DNA of 64,000 bases from Montifringilla adamsi. Taxonomy: Eukaryota; Chordata; Aves; Passeriformes; Passeridae. Position 1 is the first letter of the stretch. Each line of letters starts with the position of its first letter. Under the pieces are notes generated by a model. It did no database searches. It was not told the origin of the DNA and saw only the letters and a program-made list of their open reading frames with translations. A program made the translations under genes and the position numbers. Positions 28,101 to 43,100 of the stretch are shown piece by piece. Location: assembly GCA_017590115.1 (NCBI GenBank), contig JAGGNK010011892.1, forward strand, positions 3,749,993 to 3,813,992. The letters run 5' to 3'.

Positions 28101-31100
28101 AAAAAAGCACCAATTTAGCTAGAGTGGTTATTCTTCTAGATGTGAAAGACAAGAATTCATAACGATAAAATCACAGAACTGTGAAACACTTCTGTGTTGA
28201 TATCATACCTTCTACAGGGTTGCACTTCAGTGGTGTTGAGATTAAAAGTCCTCTTGAAGTTGTAGAGGCTGATAATATGCTCATTTAGGCTGTTTAATTC
28301 AATGCAGCCTTCATAACGAGGATAGTTGAGATTATCTGGAGGCTGCAAAACAGTGTCATTAAAACCATTTCATCAACATCAGCTAACAAAATTTTACATC
28401 GCTATCTAACTACTAAGAGTTACTGCAAATATTATTAAGACACAGAACATGATATTATAAATATGTAAAAAAAGGTACTACATGCTTATATACAATATCC
28501 AAACCATCCGATACGACCCTAGGTGTACCGCAGCACAATTTAAAGTAGAGTCACATGGATTGGGAACAGTATTTAGCAGGGCTGGACAGGTTTCATGCTT
28601 TCCTTGGCAAGTGAAATATCATCATGCTCCCTTATTTGAGCTCTAGAATGGTACAAGTCAGGCAGATTCTGTAGGAAGTAGCATCTCCTTGCATCTCATC
28701 TAATCCTACTGACAGAGGTAAACTTTTACACATACTTTTGAAAGACTGCTAGATCCAGTCTTTACTTGTAAGAACGATGGGATGATTAACACAACATCTC
28801 TTTAATAGTAAGAAACTCTGTACCCTAAAATCTGGTGGGTATCCGCCAACATAAAAGACAACACTGCTGGGATCAAGATTGAGGAGCATGTCACTGTCTC
28901 CACTGCTTGCACTCCTAGGGCTTTCATAAACTGGAGAAATTGATGTTGCTGCTTTGATGTACTTCAGCTTTGCATACTGGTAAATCCTAAAACCAAAACA
29001 GGCAGAATATCACATCACACTGATAAAAGATGTTATGAGCAGGTTTTCAAGAAGATTGTTGTACACTGTGGGCCTTATACCTTTCAAATGTAACTTGATC
29101 CATAACAGCTTCCTCAGTGTTGCTTAGAGTCACCAGTGACTGCACTCTCACCTCTCCATCACCACCTCCCAGGTTATAGACACAAGTAAGGTAACCATCT
29201 TTCACAGCCATACCAATGTAGTCCTTGGAAGCCTAAAAATAGCAAGTAAATAATAATTAATAAATGATTAATTATAATTAAGGTAAAATACAGCAGCACT
29301 TCCTCAGAGACATCATCATGCTGTGCATGAGTCATAAGAAATCCACCCACCTAATGATGAGAATTAAGTTTATCAGTTCTGGGAAGAAAAAATTGTAATC
29401 CTATATGTTGCACTGATTCAATGAATATAGTTACAAATTAACTGAAAAGTCATATGTGACTTATTTTTGTAACAACAGTATCTAAAATATTTTTCTCACT
29501 TGTAACATCTCCCAGCTAAAGCTATGAAAACATGACACCTTTACTAAGAATTAGACTCAACATCTGTGACGTAAAAAAGATGTTCAGAACAACACTCAGT
29601 GAAGGACAATGGTTCCTACTGAGGTGACTGGGAGCAGTCATTTTCCCCAAAAAATCACTTTTTATTTGTTCAAGAGTCTCTTGACTGTTGTCAATGTATT
29701 TCAGAAGTAACCATTAAAATGCTTTCAATTGATATCCTGGCTAGTTATTCAGAGGATAAAAACATGAAATCCAGTGTAGAACAAATACCTCTAAACAGCT
29801 TTCTGTGTAAGCACAAGGCTTACTACAGATACAGCTCCTGTCAAATAACAAGATTAGAAACCACATGCAGGAAAATTTTTAAATATTTGATAGTGATTGA
29901 GCAAACCTGAATGCACAAGCAGGTCTGCATTATTCTGCATATTCAGAAGACAAAAAAATTAAGAGCTGAGGGGCCGAATTTTAAAAGTGGAATGATCACT
30001 TTTTTTTAACCAACAGAGAAACTCAGAGTGACTTATATTGTGAAAAGAGTCAAAGCTCAGATGCAGGAGTTGGGCTGAGTTTGTGCTGGCTGCTGCAGAA
30101 ACGGACAGGTCTGATAAGAATGTGTGATGGTATCCATGATGGACAAGTAACTTCCAAAGGAGCAAAAGAGCAAAGCATCAAAGGACAAGGCTCAGACACT
30201 TGTTAGTTACTTTGCCAGGGAAAGAATGAACATAACACTTCTACCATGACTTATACGCAATTTCAAAGAAATAGGCCAACAGTAGCTACAAATTTCAGTC
30301 AGAACAGGTCACTTCCCATCCTTTTCTCAAAACATGATGTCTGGTCTTAAAATCAGATTAAATATCAAAATGTACCTACATTTTTATTACCCAGGTACAG
30401 GACAAACCTATTTGCCCTCTGCTGGCTGTCTGATCTTTGCTGAGGTCTTTGGATAAACAAGGAAAGAGACGTATAGCCCTTTAGATCTTCAAGGTTGCTT
30501 GGAGGTCGAACTTCTACACCAGAGCTGCCATTGAACCTCATGGGAATAGAAACCTGTTAAGAAAACCAGAGTTGAGTATGTTACAATTAACTATTGCTAC
30601 CACTCCTGTTTCACTGGTGTGTTTAATTGCAAAGTAACCCATTACACATCCTAGTCATGTTTCAGCCATTAATTACCACAGATTTGGACTCTCAAGAGTC
30701 CAAACAAAAAAATTAGGAAACAGAGTGGATAATGCACTAGTCTGTATTATCAATACTTAACACAAGCACTTTTTTGTTCCAGACATCAATTAATCAACCC
30801 TTACTGTGCCTCTGTCAAGTAACTGTTGCCTTCAATACATGGACAGGGAAGGATGTGCCCTGCAGCTCTGAAGAGCAAGTCTATGAATTATACAGATGTC
30901 TACAAACACATCCTGGTGCTTCACTTAGCTGGACTTGACTGTCTGCTGGGAATTACAATGCACCTCTGGTATCATAAAGACACATCCTATTACAGCTAAA
31001 TACGCCATGATCACCGATTCCTCTTATTCACTGTAACTCTAGGCTATTCATGATGATCTCAGGAATGCTTCTTGGTACCTGAGAGCACACTATCACTTCA

Positions 31101-34100
31101 GCAACTACAGCAGTTCCTTAAACGAGAAAGGACAGTCTAATAAGGTGCCAGTAGCCAATTTCTAACGTTTTGGAGCAGCTGGAGTAACCGGGTTGCACAA
31201 CGACTTTGGCAGCATCAGCTTTCAATTGACCACGCATGGGTGGAGAGCCCTGTCTCTAAGCAGCAGAGCCAACTCTGTCCGTGCTGCCAAAGCCACCACA
31301 ATGTACCTTGGAAGGCAAGAGTCTGCTGTACAAATAAGTATTATGGAAATGGCCTGGGGAAAACAACTAATGGGAGAAATATGTAGCAGGATGCTACTGC
31401 ATTCTGTCATTTTTATGTATGAATTATTATGCTTCCCATCACCACAGTTACTTCAGTTTCTGGGTAGTGCTGTTGAATAAAACTCATGTCTGGTCTTTCA
31501 CACACATTTAAATAAAATTATTTAGAAAGAGGAATGAAAGTACTGTTGTGTATCCAAACCACTGAGGCCACATATGATTGCAATGCTCAGGACAGACCTT
31601 ATTTGCAGCATCTCTTGCCTGCTGAATCAGCTCTCTTATGCGATTTATGTTCTCAGAGATGTTGCTGATTGGCATCAGCTGTTGGTTGATACTCTTGATC
31701 TTGCTGAACAGATCTGGAAGTTGGTTTGTCAAATTTTTTACTGCAATGAAAGAAAGAAAATAATTGATATTAAAAAGGAGGAGGAAAACAAGATGCAAAA
31801 ATATGGTATCACTACACAAGTATCAGAAAAGCAGTGGACAGGGTAATGACAAAACAGTTTTGACTGGTCCTACAATATTAGGAAGCTCTCACTAAAAGTA
31901 GCAGCTTATAAGAGGTTATTGTACTCCTGAAATTTTTGGCCAAAGGTATTTGCAGAAGCAGTCAGAATCAGCACTTCCAAAAATGTTTTAGGTAAAGAAA
32001 AAAGTATTAAGTAGAACAGCTATGTGGTCTCTGATATTATTTCCCAGTGGCGGTGCATGCTAGGGGAGAATGAGGATAAAGGAGAGCAGATAGGACTCAG
32101 GTTTGTAGCATCTCCTACTGCTACTGTCAGAGAGTGAATAATGGGGTAGGTAGACTTCTGGCTTAACTGAATAGGGCATGAATTATATTCTTGTGTCAAG
32201 GTTGCTAATCATTACAGTTTAGCAGTGTCTTACAGTATCTGGCCAGGTTTATTTAAGAGAAAAGGAGAATTTCAACTTTTGTTATAATAGGAAACAATTT
32301 CTCATCTCCAACCCAATGATGCAGAAAGCAAACAAAATGAAATCCTGACCTTTTGTATTTCTAAATATGACTTATAAACCAGTTTTGTAACTGCAGGGAT
32401 GACTTACAACCCTGCAACATCATGCAGGACTAGCTCTTCTATTTATGTTATTTAAAATGTTTTTCTCTTACTTGACTTTATCATATAAAGCTGCTGAAAA
32501 GACATAAAATGAAGTTGATTGGGAATGTGGTTGTCCCTTATTTTGTATTCAGCACTGGCTCTGTGCAATCCTTTTCACTTAATTTCAGCTAACAGACATG
32601 TAGCTTAAGGTAATTGTCTAGGGCCCTTCTCTAGGCAATGTAGTAGAAAATCACATAATAACAGAGCAGCTGAGGTTGGAAGGAACCTCTGGAGGTCACA
32701 GTGTTCAAGCAGGGCCACCTAGGTCCAGTAGCCCAGAATTGTGTCTAGGCAGGCTTCTGAATATTCCTGAGGATGAGACGACACAACCTCTCTGGGCAAC
32801 CTGTGCCAGTACTCAGTCACCCTCACAGCAAAATAACTGTTTTGTCATGTTCAGACGGAATCTCCTGTGCTTAAACCTTTTACCCCAGGGGTACATTGCA
32901 GGCGCATCTTCAACTTTGTGCCCATCAAGACCCTGAGGTCCTTTCCTACAAAGCTTTTTTCCAGCTTTGCCACCTGCTCAGCCTTTACTGGTACATGGGT
33001 TTATTTCTTCTCAGGTGCAGGACTTCAAGAGGTTCCTGGCAGTTTATTTCCATAGCCTGTTGAGGTTTGGATGGCAGCACGACCCTCTGGTGTATCAGCC
33101 ACTCCTTCCAGTTTAGTGTCAGGAGAAAACGTGCTGAGGCACACTCCCTCATCATCCAGATCATTAATAAAGATGTTGAACAGGATCAGACCCAGTATGG
33201 ACCCCTGAGGTTCCCCATTAGTCACTGGCCCCCAAATCTTCAGAGACCAGTTATGGCACTAGCTTTTATATCATGGCACTAGCTTTTAACACATACCACA
33301 GAACGGCCTGAGCCACTTTCTGCTGTGCCTGTCCCTTTCTACTGGCCATAAAAGAAGCTCAGAATACTAGCTTAGGGTACATGCCTAACTCTTGAGCGAT
33401 CAAAGCTTCTGCTGCAAACTGGCCATGTTCACCCTTACAGTGATTTGGCAGGTCGCACACAGCACCTGCAATACCTGAGTTGTTTGCCTCCATCAGTGCT
33501 TTATTGAAGCTGGCACTCTGTGTGCTTCCATAGTTACTCTTAATTCTTTCCACTTCCGCTTCAATTGGGACCAGTTCCCCCAACACACTATTGGTGACAG
33601 AGTTGGCATTTTCTGCCACATTCCTTGCACTGCTGATGATGCTGTCGATGTCACCTGAAACACACAGAAATGAACATGCAGATTCTTACATGCAGTAATA
33701 GATCAAAGTGGCAGGCCAGAAGTGATCCCTAAGTAACAAACCTCTGTTTATCCCATTGAGATTGTTTTGAGCAGTGACAAGATCAATTTTCAGTGAATTC
33801 GTCTTTCCGTCAGCGACATCAAGTCTTTGCTTTAGGTCTTCAAGGTTAGGACCAAGAGCTGCAAAACAGTGAAAGCCCCATGAGAATTTTAAAGAAAAAT
33901 ATCAATTTTCTGTTGGGCAGGTGGTGTTGCAGCACTTGTCTACACTCTTACACGGCTCTGAGCATTAAGTCCACTACAAAACAAGTACAAGGCAAAGAAT
34001 TTGCTGAACAGGAGGACTGCAAAGGCGTACAGCATAGCAGAAACCAGAAATCTACTTTCTTGCCTTTTTACTACGGGAAATAACTATGACAAAAAGTCCC

Positions 34101-37100
34101 ACTGTAATGGAACTCACATTGTTTCATTGAACAAATGCTGAAGGGTTTTGCTGAGATGTGAAAATTTATGGTTCAAGGAAAGTTTCTCGTGCTGTGCCAA
34201 CATTTCTAATACCACTTTCTTAGTACCTTGCAAAGTCCTTTTAGTCTCCTGTGCTTGATCCATGAGTGCACTGCTCTCAGTTTTTAACCTTGCAGCTTTT
34301 CCTGATAGGTCTTCTCTCTTCACAGTCTGACAATAGAAGCATGGTACTTGCAAGATCACTTGATAATTACATTTAAATTTTAAGAGTAAAAGAGAGAGGC
34401 CAATCCAATTTAAAGAACCCCCAACTCTACTGAGATCTCATATGAAGAACATAACCTTTAACAACAATTACCCAGGTTAATTCAAGCATACTACAGCCTT
34501 GGTCTTTAGCAATCTTCAGAGGGATTTTAGGGCATTAGGAGGAAATTGCTAGCATACAGCTGTTGGATGATATATCTCTGCTGAAGAGCTTGTGGGTATT
34601 AGTAGTACAGAGTAAAAGAGAATACCTGAAATCACCTGCAGTGATTACCAGGCTTGCCTTGTCAGATCTCTTTATTTTGCACTGAAAGCAACAGTCAGTA
34701 CTCATATGGGCAGTCCCATCAGAAAGGCACTAATTGGCCTGGTTAGCGCTGAGCCAAGACTAATTAATCAACATGCAGAACAGCAGCTCATATAAAAGGT
34801 CACAGAAAAATAAAGCATGCCAAGACACACAGCTGTTTTATTTTGGGGCCTCTGTGATAGTTAAAGAAAATAGAACTCCATTTGTAACAAGTTTACCATG
34901 ACTTGGCCACTTACTGACACTTACCGATAAAGCTGAGTCAGCTGCTTTCCCAGCTTGGTTGGCTGCCTCCTCTGCTGCCTTGATGGCACCAATAATATTG
35001 TCATAGGCAGTAGAAGCTTCCACAGCACAGCCCACCAACTCGTCCTTCCGGGCACTGTTCTTTATTCTGTGGGAAACAGGGTGAAAAATGCAGCCTTCTT
35101 CCAAGGCTGTGAGATGGATTCCAAACAGATCTGAACTTGGGATTTTCTAAGTAACGCCAATAGAGAAAAGGTTTTTCAATTAGATCTGTAACTTCATTCT
35201 ACAGAAATATCAAATTTGGAGATAGACCAACATGGAAAGACTCTTCAGAAGACAGGATAAGTTCAGGCATATGGAAAAGCACAGCTGTGAGACTCCAAAG
35301 CAGCCTTCAAATTATTAAGACTGAGAGAATTCACCGAAGCATAATAAGGCACCTCAATCCCAGCCCTCCAAATACAATTCAGTTAAGAGGAATTCTGAGA
35401 ACTAGGCGTCAGATCATCGAGCAACTACAAGACCTTTTGTGTTTTCCCCAAGAACCAGCACAGCAGCTCTGGAATCAGAAACAACAGAAAAAAATCTCTT
35501 CTACCCACTCCCTGTGAATATACACCTGTCTAGTACTACCTGCTTTGTATTTGTGAGAACAGTACCTTCTTAAATGAAAAAAAATCACATTGAAAACGAA
35601 CAAATGAATTAAAACGTGTTTTTTACCCAAGATTTTTCCAGCCATTTCAGCTATTTTGGAATTTAACCTTGAGACTTTTCAGTTGGTGCAACAACAAAAT
35701 GTAAACAATTTGTACAGGGAAAAGTAAATCAGGATTTCACTTTTTTTTTTCCATTTTGTTCTGATGTATCACAGAAGGCCTCCAAACCCCCTCTCTTAAT
35801 TCCAATGCAAATAATGGAGAAAGAAACACTCGATTCATACCAAATTTATAATATTTCTGCCTTTCTAGAAGATTCCTTGAAGGATGAGAAAACCAGCAAA
35901 GGTTTTTTCCTCCATAGTGCTGAGCAGGCATGTCTGTAGACTTGCAAGACAGCCATTTACTCCAATTATTTGCCTCAATTCTTTGATACCATATAAGCAT
36001 CCCTGAGTAGAAGTACCTGATATAACTCTACAAAAAATATGCTAAACATCTTCCCACTCTGTACATGAGGATTTTCTCTTGCTAGTAAGATGTTAATGAA
36101 GTGTTAGTACAGTAGTATAAACAGTATTATGTGAGTTCACACTTCTAAGGGGGGAGAAAACAGTAAAAATAGAGGAAGATCTGGTTTTTGGAGAAAAAGA
36201 AAACTTCCATACATGGTCAAGATGCAGAAAGAGACCAACTTAATTTCCCTCTAGCTTTGCAAATGGTTATAAAAGCAAACAAAATTACAGAGCATTACAA
36301 CCACTTTTTTTGTTCTGTACAAAAATTACTCATTTACAGAAATGGCAACATACTCTTCCAGTTGTTTTGCCAAATCTTGCAAAGATTTGGCATGTTCCTC
36401 GGCCCTCACCACCAGTGGTTCTTTGCTTGCTGATGAGAGATTTGCCACTTTTTCATTCATGTCCTTCCTTGCTCCATCCAGCTGAGCAGCCAGACTTTCA
36501 TATTCCTATGGTTTTAAAAAGATATAATTTTATTTGCATTTGTACATGTTTCATTTTGTCCATGTATACTTCAGTGTTACACAGACCTTGCACCTGAGGA
36601 GACCAAAGGGAAAAACATTCCCTTCCAACTTATTCTGCAGGCTACTGGAGTCATTACATTATGCTTCCAGACCCATTACATAAAAGCTGAGTCAGAGCAA
36701 AGACCCTTCTAGCCTAGTATCTTGCCCCTTGGACAGTGGCTAAAAGCAATTAACCAGAAAGAAATACAAGAACAGCACGATTGTTTATGGTAACTTATCA
36801 GAGATGTTCTCCCAAATTCTGATATCTTCAGCTCAGTGTCTTTCTCAGACACATCACAACCCTCAACAAGCTTCTCTTACAGAAACCTGTGCAGGCAGGC
36901 AGACTCCTTATGCATCCAGGATGGGCTGCGGGATCCTTTCTTTCTTGACGGGCTCAGATAAGCCTCATCTCCAGCAAGATATAGGGGTTTTTAACCTCCT
37001 CTTAAATTTACCTCTTTGCTCTCTTGCAATAATCCAAGAACACTCTTAGCTTGTGTCAGGGAAGAGCGGGCTGAGCTCAGAATATTCAAGACACCATTCT

Positions 37101-40100
37101 GTTGCACAGTTGTCTCCTCAATCCGTTTCTGAGGAAAAAATGAGAAGTTGATCAACATGTGATTGAGTTAAGAAAAGGGGCATGAAAAGCCGTATCTTGA
37201 AACAAAAAAAAAAAAAAAAAAGCAGAAACAAAACAACAAGCCCAAACCTAATCTAGCTGGCAGTAGGATTTACCAAGGGTACAGTCACTTTTTTTCTCTT
37301 AAATATGGACATGATGTGCTAAACCAGTGATACATTTCAACAAGACCACAATTAAGAGAATGTGTCCTGCAGCACACACTTATTCCTTGTACTATTTCAC
37401 CAGCTCTAAAATTCACACACTGCTCAGTAATAACAGCTGTTCCTTGTCCTGATGAGACCTCAGAAGCTGTTCTGTAGAACACTAAGCCCAGATCATTTAA
37501 GTATTGCAGCCATTCATTCCCATCTTTCATGGCTGTTAAGGCAAAATACTTTAAAGAACTTACTACGTAAAGTACATCAGCAGCACAAATTTGGTCTAGA
37601 AAAGGGAACAAAAGCACTAGTGGCAGCTGGAAAGAAGCACTGGGAAGAGACTGTCCTTCCCTGCTCTCATCAGAGCTATGTCTTGGTCACACTGTTCTGG
37701 TCACACAAAGAGGCCGTAAGCAGCCGTACACCACATTTACACCTGTCCACACACCCATCAGAAGATGGAAAGAGACCCTGAAGAAAGTCTAGAAAGAATT
37801 AGTGCTGCTTGACTTTGTGAGGTCAAAAGCAGCAACCAAAACCACTTTTTATCTTCTGAGGATATTTTTTTTCTTCTCCCGATGCCCAACACTACCTTAA
37901 TGTCTTCTAACAGAACCGTGTTGTCTCTGTTTAAGCCTTGAGCCTGCTTGATTTGAGCTGTTGCATCATTCAGAGCTTCACGAAGGTCAGTGATTTTGGA
38001 TTCATATTCATTCAGCGCATCCCTCACAACTTTAATAAGCCCACGATTCTCTTGGTGGTACTTCTGTAGTTCATTCTTAATGCGTGCCAGTACTGCAGTA
38101 TCAGGACCAGAAAGAAAAGTTTTCTTCAGAGAAGGAGGGAGCCAGAACAAACTTTGTTAAAAAGGCCTTGGCATTTAGGATTATAAAGCTGTACTTATGT
38201 GAACTGAGCATCTTCTGCAATGCTAATTTCAGTGCTACTATAGCAAAGACACTATTCAGCATCTCTCTGGATCAAATCTGCTCACTAGTTTGCTGCTGCA
38301 GACATAGAACACAGATAAATGTTCTCTTAATTAAGTAAGGATGACACTGATCTGAAAACACTAATTTTCTTTTTTATATGGAAATAACAATTTCATCAAC
38401 AATTTCATCTACAATGCAGACATCTACAACTGTGCTAGTTATCAAAGCCTCCTCTGTAATCAATAGAGAGACATAAGCACATTTAATTTCAAAGAATATA
38501 GGAACATAAAAGATGTCAAATTATCACACTCTTTAGCATGCCCATTTCACTGCTGACAAAATAGGACACAGAAGAGTCACTCAGAGGGAGGTACCAATGT
38601 TCAAGGTTTGTTGAAATTATCTGTCACACATATGGATGACATTCACATTTCACATTCCTCCACTATGCCCCTGATTAGGAGATAAGCCTCCAACTTTTCT
38701 TGACGTCTCCACTGTCTGGAATCAAGTTTCTGAATGTCCCAGTCAAACACTTGCAGAGAACATGACAGGGAGTACAACTAGTGCAACTAGAACTCCTGAA
38801 CTTCCTCGTCCTCGTATGACCCGGCCCTTGGACTACTCTAGCAGCTTCTGAAAATCTGTTCTTTAATTAAACATGCAATTCCTCTAAAATAACTATATGT
38901 ACCACTGCCTCTCACAATACACAGAAGTATTGCATAGGTGTGTTAGGATTAGCTACATCTTTATTTTATTGAGATTGATCTAGTTACAGAAGAAGGCTCT
39001 ACTGGGTTTCTTCCCCAGCTCAACCCATTTTCTTCCATAACACACTAAAAATGCCTTTAAATCCCCTCCAGAACGACCACTTTCCTGCTGACTAAGAACA
39101 GCTTCAAATCTGAGGGATACACTGGAAAAGGTTGCTCCCCCTACTCCAACCCAATCAATAATTCTTCAAATTTAAGACTGATCTTTCTAGAAAGTCAGAA
39201 GCTGAGAGAACAAGCACTTACACAGCTGAGCTTCCGTCCGCTCCTTCTCTGCCTCAGCTTGAAGCTGGCCAAAGTTGCGGCTCCGCATCTCGGCCATCAT
39301 GCGCTGAACTTCGGCCAGCTCTTCAGAGGCATCTCCCAGGGGCAGGTTGTTGCCTTCTGCATTTGTGCCAGCTACCTGTTCCAAGAGTGCTGGAAAAAAA
39401 GCACTGTCAAAGTTAAAAACAGGATGTGCTTAAGCCTATTCAAAATTCCCAAATGATGGAGCCAACATCTTCTGAGATGGATCTGCTTCGTTAATGAATT
39501 CAGGAATACGCAGGCATGTCTTATCTTTTCCTAAATGAAACAATTCATGTTCCATTAATTCTATTAAGATGAAAAGTATCCTATGACACACAACCAGAGA
39601 GAGCAAGATGGCACTGGCCTTCAAATTTGTCCCAAATGACCAAGTTCACTGCAGTAATTTTAAGTTTCTAATTTTAAAGAGCCCATGATAACAACCCAGA
39701 ACAAAATTAGACTTGAGTCAGGATAGTCAAATCTGTGGCTTGAAATGTCTCTGTAGTGAAGCTTCTCTGTCCATTTTCACTTCATAGGGAAAGTAGGTTC
39801 CTAAACTAACATTATATATTAGATTTCTAACAGGAAGAGTGAATACTACAGCTGTGACTAAATTCTGGTTTACAAAGTTGTTTTCTAAGAAAACCTCTTA
39901 TTTGTAATTAAGAAGATTGTAAATAAGCTATAAAAAAGCTTAAAGATGCTATAAAACAAAACATGAGTTAGAATTTTTTTTTACCTCGTATATTGTTTAC
40001 CACTACTTGTATTTGTGAAACCAAATCCTTTCCTTTCTGATGAGTTTGGCCAAAATTGATAAATAATCTCTCAGCTTCTTTGTAGTTCATTTCAGCCTAG

Positions 40101-43100
40101 CAAGGAAAAAGACTATTAGATTACAAGTATCTGGATACAGCATACTAATACATAGTCAGGAGACATGTACTTTTAAACTGATTTGGTAAATCACCTTTTC
40201 CTGGAGAGCATTTACATCACGATTTAGTTTAATGAATTCTGTCTCCAACTCATCTACCTTGGAACCTTGATTATGAACAACAGAATGGTAATTGTTCAAT
40301 AAGACCTGAAAAGAAAGGAAAAAATTAATCCAATAAATCACCCACTGCACAGCAGACAAAAAGCTAAAATTTCACTGGATTAAATCTTTACCCAAGATAA
40401 ATAAAAGCAGAATTACTGATATGAAAACTGAACAATTCCTTCCCCAAACCTGAGGGTTTTATCTGTAAGTATAGCAACTGCTATTCCAACCAAAGAACTT
40501 TTTTTAGAATGAATTTTGGTAATGACAAGTGGAATGTTGGGGGTTTTCAGTAATGCAGAGACAGGAAGTGCTTGAAAAAGACACAGCTAGAGGGACACCT
40601 CAGAGGTACAACTTCCAAGGTGAGCAGGCCTCAGAAAAAGCAGAGATACCGATTCTGTTTCAGAGCATGGCACAGTAACCACAGCTGCTTTCTAACAGGC
40701 GAAGCCCAGTGCTGACAGCATCTGGTATTTGGAATCCAGGGTTGATGCATGTCTTCTTGCAAGTGACAAGACTATGGCAAAGGTTCCTGGGTTCACTGCC
40801 TATCCACTTAATCTGAAATCCACTTTGCTGTGTTTCTGTGTGCCTACCTTTAAGTCCTTGATGCGTGTTTCCAGGTCTCTCATCTGCTCCAGAGTGTGGG
40901 TACTTGCATGGACGTTTTGCAGCTGAGACTTGATGAGCTGAAGCTCATCACCCATTGTGCTCAAATCCTTCAGCAGTGTAATCACACAGCTGTCGCAGGC
41001 TGGAGGGAGCAGTGGAAATCAATGCACATCATTGATATTTAAGACAGAGAACATTTCACTGAACACATTAGTCATGGTGCAAAAGCTTTGAAGCTTGTCA
41101 CCTGGTGTAGTCAGAAGAACAAAGGCAACAACAAAGCCTGCAGCATTAAGGAAAGGGACTTAAGTCAGAAGTAAGGAGGAGGTTCCATTCACACCTGACT
41201 AGATGAGTACCTCTTTAATAATTTTTCCAAGTATCTGGTTGAATGCTTGCTTTTAAAACATGCATTACAGGATATCTCAGTCCTTTTTAAACTATGTCAC
41301 CCCTAAAAGCATCAGCAGTATGTATTCAGAGCCAGCTGAAAGTAATGCAAGTGTGGTTCAATTTTATCACTTACAGTCACAATCTTCATTAGGATCCACA
41401 TCTTTTGGTTCATTATTGAAACATTCTGAAATCACAAGATTAGTCATTAGTAACCAAAGTCTTCTTATGGAAATACTACTGCATTTTTCCCCCCACTTTT
41501 CATGTTTGGCAGCCATTAAAACATGATGCTGCCCTTTCATAAATCCACACCCACTGTGAATGAGCTGAAATGCTCAGAAGGCTTGAATAGGCCAGAACAT
41601 TCAATTCCCACTAATGCCTTGATAAAAGCAACACCTTTTCCATCCCACAGAGGAAACCTACTGTAATCCCACAATATGTGCTACTTGGATAGGAGCAGGA
41701 GACCCTCTCACACAAAGTGCAAAATGTATTGCTAGAATTTGTCCAGAATTGGAGACAAGATTATACTGTTACAGAACTTCACTCAGGACATAGGTTCAAA
41801 CACCTTTATTTACTTCAGTATCCAGGTTAAAACCACAGGTTCTGATTCCCCAAAGAATGTCTTACCCACAAGGAACTAAGAAATATTTATGGCCTTCCTT
41901 CATGCCTGCCACAGCTTGCAAGATTATGGTATTAATCAATCTTGAGAGAAATCCACAGTGTGTGTGCATAGATGGAGGCACTGTATGTAAGACAAGGCAA
42001 GCAGCTTGGACCACAGATGCAGGTCATACATAACAAACACTGCCCTCAGACTTTCCAACAAGTCAGCACAGGTGACTTCCTGTCCAATGCACTCTTTTGT
42101 TTGGCCTGTTATAAGAAGCTTAACAGTCTCCAGGTGCACATGGAGTAACATCCTCGGATACTAACTTCTAGGATGTGGGAGAGGAACTGTCTCCTAAAAA
42201 TGTCATCATAGGACAGGAATCTCTCCATCTTGATGCCCAAGTTCCTTTTACAGGTTTGGTCCCACTGCCAAGCTCTCATCTCCTCTTGAAAATGAAAAGG
42301 GCCATGCATCTTGGTCAAAGATGGAACCTGATGATCCTGAAAGTCTTTTCCAACCTTAATGACTCCATGTCATTTACTCTAACGTAAAAGGATGCACTCA
42401 GTATACAGTCAAGTGTCATGAACAGTTAGCAACTTGTGAGAGGATACAGTGATAAGATTGGACCTGAATTTTACCAGCAGCATGGAACAGCCTGGAACAA
42501 ACTGCCCAGCTGTGCCATTTCCTTTGGTACTTGCACATTAAGTGATCGGGAAGTTAAATGGGATTGGTGGTGATCACTGCTGCCAAAAGTAAAAATATAT
42601 TCTTTATGATTTGTCTAAGAGAATGAAGGAAATTCCCCTGAAATTCAAACATCCGCGCAGCTCTGCTGTTGTGTAGTTCAGCTAACAGCAGGCACATTTC
42701 TCAGCTGTCACCATGAAGCACCAACTAAATAAAACTATTATTACAGCTTGTGCACCAACAACATCAGCCAAGAAATGGTGACGTGCTGGCCAAGTGCCAA
42801 ACATCACGCAAAAGGAACCTGCTAGAACATGCTGTGCCAATGATCACAGAGGGGCTTATTCCTAATACAGAGAAAGGGACTAATGCTGATCAGGAGGAAA
42901 ACAAGCTGGCTTGTTGAATATTGCCCTACGGATTAGTTTGTCCTAGCAAACTGTTGCTTCAAAAAGAAAGGAATGATAAAACATCAAACACTGCTTGGAT
43001 CTGTTCCATACAAGGTATCATAGAGATGTATTACTTCAATGATGAAATATGAAATGAGAGCAAGCTATTGGAAAATTGCACCAGCTGCCAACAGCAGTTC

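Noticed and set aside
30380..30411. Early donor GTTTGT in exon y
   Set aside because: Would delete FVLYLGNKN, a conserved LG1 strand; the later AAT/GTAGGT joins in frame.
34115..34227. Longer version of exon u ending at a strong GTGAGT near 34,120
   Set aside because: It ends in phase 2 and produces a stop in exon v; the internal CAAG/GTACTA donor gives the correct phase and an expected length.
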